Shown here piece after piece: positions 9,602 through 18,592 of a stretch of DNA of 64,000 nucleotides. The stretch's first letter is position 1; each line of letters opens with the position of its first letter. The notes below the pieces were generated by a model. The model did no database searches, was not told where the DNA came from, and saw only the letters and a list, made by a program, of their open reading frames with translations. The stretch lies in the NCBI GenBank assembly GCA_965220185.1, contig OZ244807.1, positions 434,001-498,000 on the forward strand, read 5' to 3'. The translations under genes and the position numbers were made by a program. Source of the DNA: Azotimanducus sp965220185 (lineage in GTDB: Bacteria > Pseudomonadota > Gammaproteobacteria > Pseudomonadales > Azotimanducaceae).

Positions 9602-9619
9602 TACGGCGCAGGCTCCTAG
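9602..9619. repeat. Solo end of miniature element family A upstream of the CocE-like gene
   Basis: TACGGCGCAGGCTCCTAG is identical to the right terminus of family A copies at 36811-36977 and 54025-54191. The rest of the element is absent. It ends one base before the ATG at 9621, leaving no purine-rich ribosome binding site there. Confidence 0.7.
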
Positions 9620-9620
9620 C

Positions 9621-11477
9621 ATGAGAATCGAAAACAATGTCATGGCGCCTATGCGCGATGGCGTGAAATTGGCGACAAATCTGTTCTTGCCAGACGACGA
9701 GGCGGCGGCGCCTTGGCCGGTGATCGCCATTCGCACGCCCTATGACAAGGAGATGATGCCTCTCGGGCTTGACCACATGACTGGTGAGGGCTATGTGGTT
9801 GCTGTGCAGGATGTACGTGGTCGGTATCGGTCACAGGGCGCGTTTCAGCCGCTTGCGCAAGAAACCGATGACGGCGTGGACTTTATCGCTTGGCTCTGCG
9901 AGCAGACTTGGTGCGACGGCAAAGTTGGCATGGCCAGCGGCTCGTATGTGGGCGCGACGCAATGGCTGACAGCGGTCGGGCGTCCCGAAGGGCTGCGCAT
10001 GGCCTCGCCTATGATCACTGGCAGCGTGTTCGACGGCTTTGGCTTCTACGCGCGTGGCGTCGTGCAACTGGACATTTTTCTTCTGTGGCATGCGTCGCTC
10101 GCCGACGAGGAGAACCGTCGCCGCGGCATCGACTATGCGGATGCGCATGTGGAACTCAAAGACATGCGCAAGGCAGTGGAAAAGCTGATGCCTTTGATCA
10201 TACAAAGCATGAGCGCCGAGCCGTCGAGTTCCGAGGCCGCGACCTTGCAGCAGGCACTGATGGATTTGCAGCAGACTATTGCGCAGAAATCCGAAAACTA
10301 TCTCTCCCTGCCGCTCCATGAAGCTGCCTCGCAGCTTGCGACCTACGCGCCGTGGCTTCACGACTGGCTACGGCATATTGACGATCCAGAAGCAGATTTC
10401 TGGCAAGCAATGAACTGGGCGGATAAGCGTGACCAAGTATCGATTCCGATGCTGCACCTCGCAGGCTGGCATGATCTCTTCATCCGCGGACAGCTCAAGG
10501 ATTTCGCAGCCTTGAGCGCGAGAGAGAATGCGCCGTTTCAGAAGCTGATCGTATCGCCGGATGCGCACGCCACGCACAACAATGCGCAAGCCCTACCGAT
10601 GGGTGAAGTGCTTTTCCCTTGCGATGTTTCCATTGACGCCAACATGAGGGTCAAGACGCCCGCCAAGGAGAACGGGGCGCTCTACGGGCGGTGGAATGAC
10701 CACTGGCTCAAAGATGCCGATACTGGTCTTGTTGACGAAGCGCCAATCACCCTCTATGTGCAGGGCGACAATGTGTGGCGTGATGAATGGACGTGGCCAC
10801 TCGCGCGGACGCAATGGACGCCTCTGTACCTCGAAAGCGGTGGCAGCGCCAACACCGCCCGCGGCGACGGACGACTTTCCTGGCAACCGCCAACGTCTGG
10901 CGAGGTCGATCGGTTTCGCTATGATCCGGCGCATCCAGTTCCGTCCCGGGGCGGCACTTTTCTTAATGTAGGCATACCGCCAGGCATATTCGAGCAAAGC
11001 GACATCGAATCGCGTCAGGATGTGCTTGTGTACACCTCAGAGCCCCTGCAGGCGCCAATGGAAGTGACAGGCCCGGTCAGCATGAAACTCTGGGCATCGA
11101 CGTCAGCAGTGGATACCGATTTCACCGGCAAGCTACTGGATGTCGATGTTCAAGGTCGTTCATACAACATCTGCGATGGCGTTACGAGACTGCGACATCG
11201 CAAGGACACGCCCGGCCTGGTGACGCCGGACGAAGTTCAGGCGCTTGAGATTGAGCTGTCGCCGACAAGCTATGTGTTCAAGGCTGGTCACCGCATTCGC
11301 GTGCAGGTCTCATCGAGCAATTTTCCGCTCTTTGATCCCAACCCCAACACCGGCAAGAGCCTGTTCGCCGACCCGAGCAACGAAATGATCGTTGCCTCGC
11401 AAACAGTCTTTCACAGTGAAGAGCGACCATCCCACATCGTGCTGCCGATCATTGCACAGAACTCACAAAGGAGCTAA
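9621..11477 (+). CDS. CocE/NonD-type X-Pro dipeptidyl-peptidase family hydrolase
   Basis: 618 residues from ATG 9621, chosen because the family consensus starts here (an R-x-G-V-x-L-A-T-N-L-F pattern follows). The frame is open further upstream only as a chance extension through the element end. Serine hydrolase alpha/beta domain with nucleophile GSYVG in GMASGSYVGA, acidic residue in AGWHDLF and a histidine in PDAHATH; a C-terminal jelly-roll (galactose-binding-like) domain covers roughly the last 220 residues. Members cleave esters or amides such as cocaine, glutaryl-7-ACA or X-Pro peptides; the substrate here is unknown. An aldo/keto reductase starts 3 bases after its stop, so the two are probably one operon. 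The missing Shine-Dalgarno sequence is odd. Confidence 0.85.
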   Translation: MRIENNVMAPMRDGVKLATNLFLPDDEAAAPWPVIAIRTPYDKEMMPLGLDHMTGEGYVVAVQDVRGRYRSQGAFQPLAQETDDGVDFIAWLCEQTWCDGKVGMASGSYVGATQWLTAVGRPEGLRMASPMITGSVFDGFGFYARGVVQLDIFLLWHASLADEENRRRGIDYADAHVELKDMRKAVEKLMPLIIQSMSAEPSSSEAATLQQALMDLQQTIAQKSENYLSLPLHEAASQLATYAPWLHDWLRHIDDPEADFWQAMNWADKRDQVSIPMLHLAGWHDLFIRGQLKDFAALSARENAPFQKLIVSPDAHATHNNAQALPMGEVLFPCDVSIDANMRVKTPAKENGALYGRWNDHWLKDADTGLVDEAPITLYVQGDNVWRDEWTWPLARTQWTPLYLESGGSANTARGDGRLSWQPPTSGEVDRFRYDPAHPVPSRGGTFLNVGIPPGIFEQSDIESRQDVLVYTSEPLQAPMEVTGPVSMKLWASTSAVDTDFTGKLLDVDVQGRSYNICDGVTRLRHRKDTPGLVTPDEVQALEIELSPTSYVFKAGHRIRVQVSSSNFPLFDPNPNTGKSLFADPSNEMIVASQTVFHSEERPSHIVLPIIAQNSQRS

Positions 11478-11480
11478 CAC

Positions 11481-12554
11481 ATGCCATCGCTCAGCGACTA
11501 TCGTCTCCTTGGCAAGAGCGGACTCAGAGTTTCGCCCTTGAGTCTCGGTGCCATGACGTTTGGCGAAGACTGGGGGTGGGGCGCCGACCGTGACGAGAGC
11601 GAGCGGCAATTTGCCCTGTATGCGGACAAGGGCGGCAACTTCATCGATTCCGCCAATGTCTACACGCTTGGTTCGAGTGAGAAGCTCGTCGGCGAGTTCG
11701 TGCGAGGCAATCGAGACTACTGGGTCATCGCCACCAAATACACCAATAGCATGCTCCATCCCAAAGACCCCAATGGCGGTGGCAACCACCGCAAGAACAT
11801 GGTCTGCTCGCTTGAAGACTCGCTGAAGCGATTGGGAACGGACTACATCGACCTTTACTATGTTCATGCGTGGGAGTTCCGCACGCAAGTCCAGGAGGTC
11901 ATGCGCGCGCTCGATGATGTCGTGCGCCAAGGGAAGGTGCTCTATGTCGGCGTGAGCAACGCGCCTGCTTGGAAGATCGCCGAGTGCAACGTCATGGCCG
12001 AGATGAGAGGCTGGTCGCCGTTTGTGGCGTTGCAGCTTAATTACAGCCTTGTCGAGCGCGCCGCGGAGCGTGACCTCTTGCCCATGTGCCGGGAGTTTGG
12101 CATCGGCACGACAACCTACTCGCCGCTCGGCTTCGGCCTGCTGTCTGGAAAGTACTCATCGAAGGATTTAAGCGCGGAAGATGATCAAGGCAATGCGCGG
12201 ATTGCCATGATCAAGGGCATGGGCAGGAAGGCGCGCGAGAAGAACCTGCGCATCGTCGATGAAGTCATACGAATCGCCTCTGAAGCTGGCAGAACACCAG
12301 CGCAGGTCGCGATCAACTGGCTCTGTAGCCAGCCGGATGTGACAAGCCCGATTGTCGGCGCTCGTACCTTCGAGCAGCTTGAGGACAACCTGGCTGCGCT
12401 CGATTTCACCTTGGATGAAGCGCACCTCTCGGCGCTCGACAAAGTGAGCCGTATCACGCTGGGCTATCCGCATGACGCGCTCTTGAGTCCCGCGGCAGGG
12501 GCAGCAGTGGACGGCGAGAATTCGGTGAGTCCGCCCGGCTTCAAGGTGATATAG
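11481..12554 (+). CDS. Aldo/keto reductase
   Basis: 357 residues, NADPH-dependent carbonyl reductase of the AKR superfamily, (beta/alpha)8 barrel. Visible motifs are GLRVSPLSLGAMTFG near the start, the catalytic Asp-Tyr in FIDSANVYTLGSSE, the Lys in VIATKY, the His in YYVHAWE, and the cofactor site PIVGARTFEQLEDNL. It follows the CocE-like hydrolase by 3 bases, with AAAGGAG upstream as a good ribosome binding site. Substrate unknown. Confidence 0.9.
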   Translation: MPSLSDYRLLGKSGLRVSPLSLGAMTFGEDWGWGADRDESERQFALYADKGGNFIDSANVYTLGSSEKLVGEFVRGNRDYWVIATKYTNSMLHPKDPNGGGNHRKNMVCSLEDSLKRLGTDYIDLYYVHAWEFRTQVQEVMRALDDVVRQGKVLYVGVSNAPAWKIAECNVMAEMRGWSPFVALQLNYSLVERAAERDLLPMCREFGIGTTTYSPLGFGLLSGKYSSKDLSAEDDQGNARIAMIKGMGRKAREKNLRIVDEVIRIASEAGRTPAQVAINWLCSQPDVTSPIVGARTFEQLEDNLAALDFTLDEAHLSALDKVSRITLGYPHDALLSPAAGAAVDGENSVSPPGFKVI

Positions 12555-12594
12555 CGGCCCATGCTCGAAAACGGATCTTCGGCAAGATCATCAC

Positions 12595-13422
12595 TCATCC
12601 AAGAAGCCGAGCAAACTCGTGCATGGCAGCGCGCTGCTTGTCCACGTTCGAAGTTGCCACATGAACGATGAGATCTGTCACGCCTTCGCCTTCATAGGCC
12701 ACAATCGTATCGGCATCGAGCCTGCTCATATCAAGCCGCACTTGAACCGCTTGGGGCACATGCTCACGCCCAAGTTCGCGCGCGTGCTGATGTAACGCTT
12801 CCATTCTTCGACGAACACCATCGGGCGCCACGTTCATGGGGTGCCAGCCGTCTCCGTAGCGTGCCACTCGGAGAAGCGCGGCGGGTCGGTTTCCGCGGAC
12901 CACGATCAAAGGATGAGGACGCTGCTGCGGCTTTGGGGAAGAGCAAACGTTCTCGAAAGCGAAAAACTCCCCGGAAAAACTCGCTTCATCCTCGGTCCAT
13001 AGCTTGCGCAACACCTGCAGAAACTCGTTGCAGTATCCGCCCCGCGATTCGTAGGGGACGCCGAGGGCTGCATTTTCCTCAGGCAGACTGCCAGCGCCGA
13101 GACCGACAATCAAGCGCCCATTGCTGAATTCATCGAGCGTGGCAAGCTGCTTGGCAAGCGCCATTGGATGCAGGTACGGCATCACCAGCACACTTGTGCC
13201 GATGCGCACTTTCGAGGTGTTCGCGGCCAGCCATGTCAGCGTGATGAGCGCGTCCTGATATGGTTTCGTGCCAAGTCGCTCCCTCACATAGCCGACATGC
13301 AGGATGTGGTGGTTGACCCATACGGAGTCGAAGCCAAGTTCTTCGGCGAGCACACCGAGCCGAATGAGGTCTTGCGGATCCTCAATGCCAAGATTGTTTG
13401 GCACCACAAATCCAAATCGCAT
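12595..13422 (-). CDS. LLM-class (luciferase-like) flavin-dependent oxidoreductase
   Basis: 275 residues from ATG 13422, preceded by GGGAGG. Luciferase-like TIM-barrel monooxygenases use FMNH2 or F420. Family features seen are LGFDSVWVNHH, a WLAANTSKVRIGTSVLVMPYLHP block, NGRLIVGLGAG and HPLIVVRGNRP; it resembles the TIGR03619-type subfamily. It is convergent with the aldo/keto reductase, with about 40 bases between. Substrate and cofactor cannot be decided from sequence alone. Confidence 0.85.
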   Translation of the reverse strand: MRFGFVVPNNLGIEDPQDLIRLGVLAEELGFDSVWVNHHILHVGYVRERLGTKPYQDALITLTWLAANTSKVRIGTSVLVMPYLHPMALAKQLATLDEFSNGRLIVGLGAGSLPEENAALGVPYESRGGYCNEFLQVLRKLWTEDEASFSGEFFAFENVCSSPKPQQRPHPLIVVRGNRPAALLRVARYGDGWHPMNVAPDGVRRRMEALHQHARELGREHVPQAVQVRLDMSRLDADTIVAYEGEGVTDLIVHVATSNVDKQRAAMHEFARLLG

Positions 13423-13541
13423 GGTTCGGCCTCCCTTGAATTCCAGCATATCTTAGCGGACTGCCGAATTCCCTCCAACCATGTCAGAAGGAAGCTCTGA
13501 AGTATTGCGCGCCCTTAGGCTTCCGGGTTCACTTCCGAGTA

Positions 13542-14897
13542 ATGAGCCTCTCCGAACTACTCCTCCGACCAGAAGGAAAAACGCTGGAATTCAAGCGTGA
13601 TTTCTCCTCGCCAAAGGGCTGTCTTCGCACCATTGTTGCTTTTGCGAACACGGCAGGCGGAACCTTGGTCATTGGCGTAGAAGATGGCACACGACATGTG
13701 AGAGGCGTCACCGATGCGCTTGCCCTTGAAGAGCGAATCGCCAAACTCATCAGCGATTCCATCGGCCCGCGGCTGCTTCCAGATATTGAAGTCCTGAACT
13801 TTCGGGACGCTCAAGTCTTGGCCGTGAAGGTATATCCGAGTTCAATCAGGCCGCACCATCTGAAGGGCGAAGGGCCGAATTTGGGTGTGTTCGTTCGGGT
13901 TGGTTCGACGAATCGACAAGCGGACACAGAACTCATCGCCGAATTCCAACGATATTCGCACGGACAGGCGTTTGACGAGCAGCCGATGCCTGAACTGGAC
14001 TCTGAAGTCATCGACTTCAGAGCTGCTTCAGAGTGCTTTGCCGAGGTACGAAAGCTGAAGAAAAGCGATCTTGAGAGTCTGCGGCTCGTGGCTGCCCACC
14101 AAGGCCGAAGTGTGTCTACGGTTGGCGGGGTCCTGATGTTTGGCGTGGACCGCCTGAAACACTTTCCAGATGTCTGGATTCAGGCCGGGCGATTTGCAGG
14201 TACCAACAAGTCAAAAATCATAGACCATGCGGAATTGAAAATGCCTTTGATCGAGGCGATCGAAGCCGCGGTGAACTTTGTCGAAAAGCACACGATGAAT
14301 GGTGTGGAGATTGGATCGATTCGTCGATCAACATATTGGACTCTGCCGCCCGCGGCCGTTCGAGAGGGCATAGTCAATGCGGTGGCACATGCAGACTACT
14401 CTCAGAGAAGCGCACCCATTCGCCTCGCTTTATTCGACGATCGCTTGGAGATTGAGAATCCGGGATTGCTGCCGTTCGGGCTCACTGTTGAAGATTTGCC
14501 GCACGGTGTATCAAAGCTGCGCAATCGTGTGATTGGTCGGGTTTTTCACGAATTGGGGTTGGTAGAACAGTGGGGAAGCGGCATACAGCGAATGATCTCG
14601 ACGTGTCGCGCCGCAGGACTCCCCGCACCAGTCTGGGAAGAACTAGGAAACCGGTTTCGTGTGACTTTGCACACGCAGAAGGACTCTGAAGTGTCAGTGG
14701 ATCAAAAGGATCAAGCCATTCTCCAAGCGCTAGCGCAGAGCGAAGGGCTGGCAACGAGCCAGATTTCCGCCATCATCAGCCTCACACCGCGCGCAACTCG
14801 CACACGTCTTTCACGGCTCGTGAAGCAGGGGTTGGTTCGAGAGATCGGAGTTGGTCCCAATGATCCAAGAAGACGGTACTTCGCGGCTCAAGCATGA
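13542..14897 (+). CDS. AlbA_2 (Schlafen-like) putative DNA-binding protein with HATPase_4 and winged helix
   Basis: 451 residues. The N-terminal AlbA_2 domain begins LEFKRDFSSPKG with FANTAGGTLVIGVEDG (about 12-130). A central region contains REGIVNAVAHADYSQR and a GSGIQRM motif typical of the RecG-like HATPase_c_4 family (about 260-360). The C-terminus is a winged helix (ATSQISAIISLTPRATRTRLSRL). These proteins are generally annotated as transcriptional regulators or ATP-dependent DNA helicase-like, are common in accessory regions and are sometimes linked to phage defence. No partner gene is obvious; an amidase pseudogene follows. Confidence 0.8.
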   Translation: MSLSELLLRPEGKTLEFKRDFSSPKGCLRTIVAFANTAGGTLVIGVEDGTRHVRGVTDALALEERIAKLISDSIGPRLLPDIEVLNFRDAQVLAVKVYPSSIRPHHLKGEGPNLGVFVRVGSTNRQADTELIAEFQRYSHGQAFDEQPMPELDSEVIDFRAASECFAEVRKLKKSDLESLRLVAAHQGRSVSTVGGVLMFGVDRLKHFPDVWIQAGRFAGTNKSKIIDHAELKMPLIEAIEAAVNFVEKHTMNGVEIGSIRRSTYWTLPPAAVREGIVNAVAHADYSQRSAPIRLALFDDRLEIENPGLLPFGLTVEDLPHGVSKLRNRVIGRVFHELGLVEQWGSGIQRMISTCRAAGLPAPVWEELGNRFRVTLHTQKDSEVSVDQKDQAILQALAQSEGLATSQISAIISLTPRATRTRLSRLVKQGLVREIGVGPNDPRRRYFAAQA

Positions 14898-14943
14898 AAG
14901 AAACCTTCGCCTCGCACGATTCCGAAAAATGAAGAGATTTGAA

Positions 14944-15348
14944 ATGAGCGACAACCTTCACTATCTGTCAGCCACAGACGCGCTCGCCAAATTCGCGAGC
15001 GGTGAGCTGTCGCCCGTGACCTTGATGCAGGCGATCATTAACCGTGCACATGCCGTCGAGCCAACGACGAGTGTGGCGAGCGTTGCGGCCGACTGGGATC
15101 CGTCTCAGTCGATCCACATCAAAGGAAAAGCCGTTCATGGTCCGTTTGCGCCTGTGCTGATGCCGTATTTCAACGCGCCAGGTCGTTTGCCGGTGGTGAA
15201 TGTGCCGACAGGCCGTGATCAGAACAACGTGCCGTAGGGTATGCAGATCGTTGGTCCGGCGTTTCGCGATGAAGTACCCTTTCGCGTGGCAATGGCCTGC
15301 GAATCACGGTTCCGGTTCTTTGATGGGGATGCGTTTCCTCGCCTGTAG
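14944..15348 (+). pseudogene. Amidase signature family protein, internally deleted
   Basis: The first ~35 residues (LSATDALAKFASGELSPVTL) match amidase N-termini, and the end (APGRLPVVNVPTGRD then GMQIVGP) matches amidase C-termini. The catalytic Lys-Ser-Ser core (normally about 400 residues in total) is missing. An in-frame TAG at 15235-15237 interrupts the C-terminal block, after which the frame continues to TAG 15346. It is a clear relic: large deletion plus stop. Confidence 0.8.
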
Positions 15349-15367
15349 AAGCTTAATCAGACCTTCC

Positions 15368-16666
15368 TTAACGCGCGACCTGCGCATCCGGTTCGATGAT
15401 CGGCAGCGAGCGATTGAGGCTGTCCATCGCAAAGCCGGCGAAACGTTTGTAAGCGGCCATGTATTCATCGATTTCTTCGCGCGGGATGACGTGTTCGATG
15501 TCATCGAAGTTGCCTCCGCATCGCTCATCAAGAATGTTCAATATGCCGAACGGCCCGGCTTCACGATTGCGCAGAACCACTGCGGAAACGTCACGACATA
15601 GGGCGTCGTCGTACGCATTGAGCGCACGGCAGTTGACGCCGCGCTTCACGAACGCGGCGCCAAGGACGCGGGCATCGACGATCGCCTGACTCGCGCCGTT
15701 TGAACCGACCGGATACATCACGTGAGCCGCGTCCCCAAGCAGTGCGACCTTGCCATCGACCCAGGTCGGCACGGGATCGCGGTCAACCATGGGATATTCG
15801 TAGATGGTTTCCGCGCCGCGCAGCATGGCGGGCACATCGAGCCATTGGTAGCGCCAATCGTGAAAATGGTGAATAAAGTCTTCGACGCCAACCTTTTTGT
15901 TCCAATCCCCGCTCGCCCGATCCTCTGACGTGTCGACGGCGATCTCGGCGATCCAATTGATTGTTGCAAGCCCAGTCTCTCCGTCAGGTGCGCTGATCGG
16001 GTAGAAGACAAACCGATGGTTATGCGTGCCGAGTCCTATGAAGGATGCGCCCGAGCGAATAGGCGTGCCTTGCGTGACCCCGCGCCACATGATCTGTCCG
16101 CCCCAGTGAATTGGTGGTTGGTGCGGGTGCATCTGCGCGCGAACTGCCGAATGCAGGCCGTCGGCCCCGATCAAGAGCGCGCCTGAAACCTCTGTTTCGA
16201 TTCCGCCGCTTGTGCGAACCTGTGCGGTGACACCTCGTCCCCCTTGGTGATTTCGATAGCCCGTGACCGTGCATCCAAGCTCAATTGCCTCACCGCCCAA
16301 TCGTTCCCGAACCGCCCGCAAAAGCAGCATTTGAAGTCGTCCGCGATGCACAGAGTACTGCGGCCATTTGTATCCCGCTTTCAAGCCGCGAGGTTCGGCG
16401 TAGATGTCTTTGCCATTGAGTCCGACTAGCGCCCATTCCTGCGTCTGCACGCCAACCTGGTCGAGTTCTTCCATGGACAAGCCAAGACACAGAAGCTCGC
16501 GAACCGCGTTGGGTTGCAGGTTGATGCCGACACCCAAGGGTTTGAGTTGAGGTGCCGATTCGAGGACGAGGCAAGGCACGCCAATCTGGTGCAGCGTCAG
16601 CGCGGTCACGAGGCCGCCGATGCTGCCGCCCGCGATCAGCACAGGCGCATCATTCTTGATCATCAA
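15368..16666 (-). CDS. FAD-dependent aromatic monooxygenase (salicylate/3-hydroxybenzoate hydroxylase-like)
   Basis: 432 residues, group A flavoprotein hydroxylase. The Rossmann motif is LIAGGSIGGLVTAL at the N-terminus, DG motif ALLIGADGLHSAVR in the middle and the GD motif VALLGDAAHVMYPVGSNGAS near 300. It inserts one oxygen atom from O2 into a phenolic or related ring with NAD(P)H; the substrate is not predictable. It ends near the amidase relic and precedes no obvious pathway partner, although a quinone oxidoreductase lies upstream on the same strand. Confidence 0.88.
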   Translation of the reverse strand: MMIKNDAPVLIAGGSIGGLVTALTLHQIGVPCLVLESAPQLKPLGVGINLQPNAVRELLCLGLSMEELDQVGVQTQEWALVGLNGKDIYAEPRGLKAGYKWPQYSVHRGRLQMLLLRAVRERLGGEAIELGCTVTGYRNHQGGRGVTAQVRTSGGIETEVSGALLIGADGLHSAVRAQMHPHQPPIHWGGQIMWRGVTQGTPIRSGASFIGLGTHNHRFVFYPISAPDGETGLATINWIAEIAVDTSEDRASGDWNKKVGVEDFIHHFHDWRYQWLDVPAMLRGAETIYEYPMVDRDPVPTWVDGKVALLGDAAHVMYPVGSNGASQAIVDARVLGAAFVKRGVNCRALNAYDDALCRDVSAVVLRNREAGPFGILNILDERCGGNFDDIEHVIPREEIDEYMAAYKRFAGFAMDSLNRSLPIIEPDAQVAR

Positions 16667-16677
16667 TCACGCCCGGC

Positions 16678-16773
16678 CTATGTGCTCCCGAGTGCCCGTG
16701 TGGCTGCGGCTGCCCGAGCACGGAGTCTTGCGACGATCGCATCAGGCACATTTTTGATTGAGAGATTGGGCAT
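16678..16773 (-). pseudogene. Truncated FitA/VapB-type ribbon-helix-helix antitoxin
   Basis: A 31-residue ORF in the gap between two genes reads MPNLSIKNVPDAIVARLRAR and then an Ala-rich stretch, which matches the ribbon-helix-helix DNA-binding part of FitA-like antitoxins (usually ~80 residues). It stops before the toxin-binding tail, and no PIN toxin follows. Read as the remnant of a former type II toxin-antitoxin pair. Confidence 0.55.
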
Positions 16774-16809
16774 GGGGTCACAAAGATCTTATAGAGAGCC
16801 ATTATGGAT

Positions 16810-17805
16810 TCAATCTGATGTCACATCCGCGATTTGCAACACGATCTTGCCAATGTTCGCGTTGGCGCGCATGTGGTCGTGGGCGGCTTGGATGTCGCTG
16901 ATATGAAAGACGCGGTCAACTTCGACTTGTATGCTCGCGTCCTCAAAAGCAGGCCAGACGTTGCGTTGCAGCGCCGACATGACGCGAGACTTGTACTCAA
17001 TTGAACGATTGCGGAGGGTGGATCCGACAATTCGCAGCCGTTTTCGCAGCACCGGCACCAACGACGATTGAATGCGATGACCATCCATCAGGCCGATCAG
17101 CACGAGCCGCCCGTCGAGCGCGAGGCTTGAGAGATTGTCGTTGTAGTAACTTGCACCGACGGGATCCAAGATTACATCGACGCCGCGCCCATCAGTCCAG
17201 TCCTGGATTTTCTCGACAAAAGAATCGGCGTGGCGGTCACAGACGCCCGATGCGCCCAAGTCGAGGCAGCGCGCCATTTTTTCCTCGCCGCCGACGGTGA
17301 CGTAGCACGGATTGCCGAGAAGCCGCGCAAGACCAATTGATGCCGTGCCGACGCCGCTCGCGCCGGCATGGACAAGGAACACCTCGCCTGCACGAGCCGC
17401 CGCCTCGATGTAGAGATTGGCGTAGGCGGTCGCGAATACTTCCGGGATGCCAGCCGCATGTTCAATCGACACATCCTTCGGTACAGGCAGCACCTGGCCT
17501 TCAGGGACTGCGACGAGCTGTGCATAGCCGCCACCAGACAGGAGTGCGCACACCGTATCGCCAACGCGAAATGTCTCGCAACGCGCGCCGACTTCGACGA
17601 TAACGCCTGCGCATTCGAGCCCGGGATATGGACTCGCCCCAGGCGGCGGCGGATAACCGCCCGCACACTGCATCAAATCGGCGCGGTTGATGCCTGCGGC
17701 GATGACTCGGATCAAGACTTCGCCCGTGCCGGGCTGTGCATCTTCAACCTCTTGCCAAGCGAGCTTTGGCTGCTCGCCCGGCGCTTCAATCACAATCGCT
17801 TTCAT
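16810..17805 (-). CDS. NAD(P)H quinone oxidoreductase, zinc-independent MDR family (PIG3-like)
   Basis: 331 residues from ATG 17805 (MKAIVIEAPG); the longer frame to 17847 would overlap hisF. Medium-chain dehydrogenase fold: GroES-like N-terminus with GINRADLMQC and GYPPPPGASP, NADPH-binding HAGASGVGTASIGLAR and GVDVILDPVG. It reduces quinones or conjugated enones. It lies 7 bases downstream of hisF and is probably co-transcribed. Confidence 0.85.
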   Translation of the reverse strand: MKAIVIEAPGEQPKLAWQEVEDAQPGTGEVLIRVIAAGINRADLMQCAGGYPPPPGASPYPGLECAGVIVEVGARCETFRVGDTVCALLSGGGYAQLVAVPEGQVLPVPKDVSIEHAAGIPEVFATAYANLYIEAAARAGEVFLVHAGASGVGTASIGLARLLGNPCYVTVGGEEKMARCLDLGASGVCDRHADSFVEKIQDWTDGRGVDVILDPVGASYYNDNLSSLALDGRLVLIGLMDGHRIQSSLVPVLRKRLRIVGSTLRNRSIEYKSRVMSALQRNVWPAFEDASIQVEVDRVFHISDIQAAHDHMRANANIGKIVLQIADVTSD

Positions 17806-17812
17806 CAGACGT

Positions 17813-18592
17813 TCACCATGACATGCGCATATGGACTCCACGTTCATGCAGCCAAGATTTCAGTTCGCTGACGCGGTAATCGCCGTAATGCACCATCGAC
17901 GCGACCAGCGCCGCATCCGCCTTGCCAGCCTCCAGCACTTCGAGCAGATGCGCCGGCGTGCCGGCACCGCCCGAAGCAATCACCGGGATCCGAACGGCTT
18001 CCGAGAGCATGCGTGTGAGCGTGATCTCATAGCCATCGCGCGTGCCATCGGCATCAATCGAATTGACAACCAATTCGCCAGCACCGAGCTTCTCGCCTTC
18101 AAGCGCCCACTGAAGCGCATCGATCCCCATGGGGCGGCGCCCGCCGTCAATGACGATTTCGTAACCGGACGGGCAATTCGCATCGCCGTCCACGCGCCGA
18201 ATGTCCATCGACAGCACAAGGTTCTGTGAGCCGATCGCTTCGGCACACTCAGCAATCAAGGCTGGCCGTTGCACCGCCGCCGAGTTGACATTGATTTTCT
18301 CGGCACCTGCCAAACGAAGGTCGGTGGCATCCGAGACGCTGCGAATGCCGCCGCCCACCGACAGCGGAATGAACACTTCGGCGGCCACAGCTTCGACCAC
18401 ATCGAGCAGAATCCGGCGCCGGTCACTCGATGCAGTAATGTCGTAGAACACCAGCTCGTCGAGTCCGTCCCGGTAGTATTCGCGCGCCTTTTCAACAGGA
18501 TCGCCAATATCCTTGGTGTCGACGAACTTGACGCTCTTGGCGAGCTTGCCGTCGCGTACATCCAAGCAGGCGATCAAGCGCTTGGTGAGCAC
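17813..18592 (-). CDS. hisF: Imidazole glycerol phosphate synthase, cyclase subunit HisF
   Basis: 259 residues, (beta/alpha)8 barrel, sixth step of histidine synthesis with HisH: ring closure of PRFAR to IGP and AICAR using ammonia from HisH. Catalytic Asp residues are visible in CLDVRDGKLAKSVKF and LSMDIRR, phosphate-binding loops in LSVGGGIRS and VIASGGAG. It overlaps hisH by 19 bases. hisI lies 14 kb away at 32348, and hisA is not in the window. Confidence 0.95.
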   Translation of the reverse strand: MLTKRLIACLDVRDGKLAKSVKFVDTKDIGDPVEKAREYYRDGLDELVFYDITASSDRRRILLDVVEAVAAEVFIPLSVGGGIRSVSDATDLRLAGAEKINVNSAAVQRPALIAECAEAIGSQNLVLSMDIRRVDGDANCPSGYEIVIDGGRRPMGIDALQWALEGEKLGAGELVVNSIDADGTRDGYEITLTRMLSEAVRIPVIASGGAGTPAHLLEVLEAGKADAALVASMVHYGDYRVSELKSWLHERGVHMRMSW

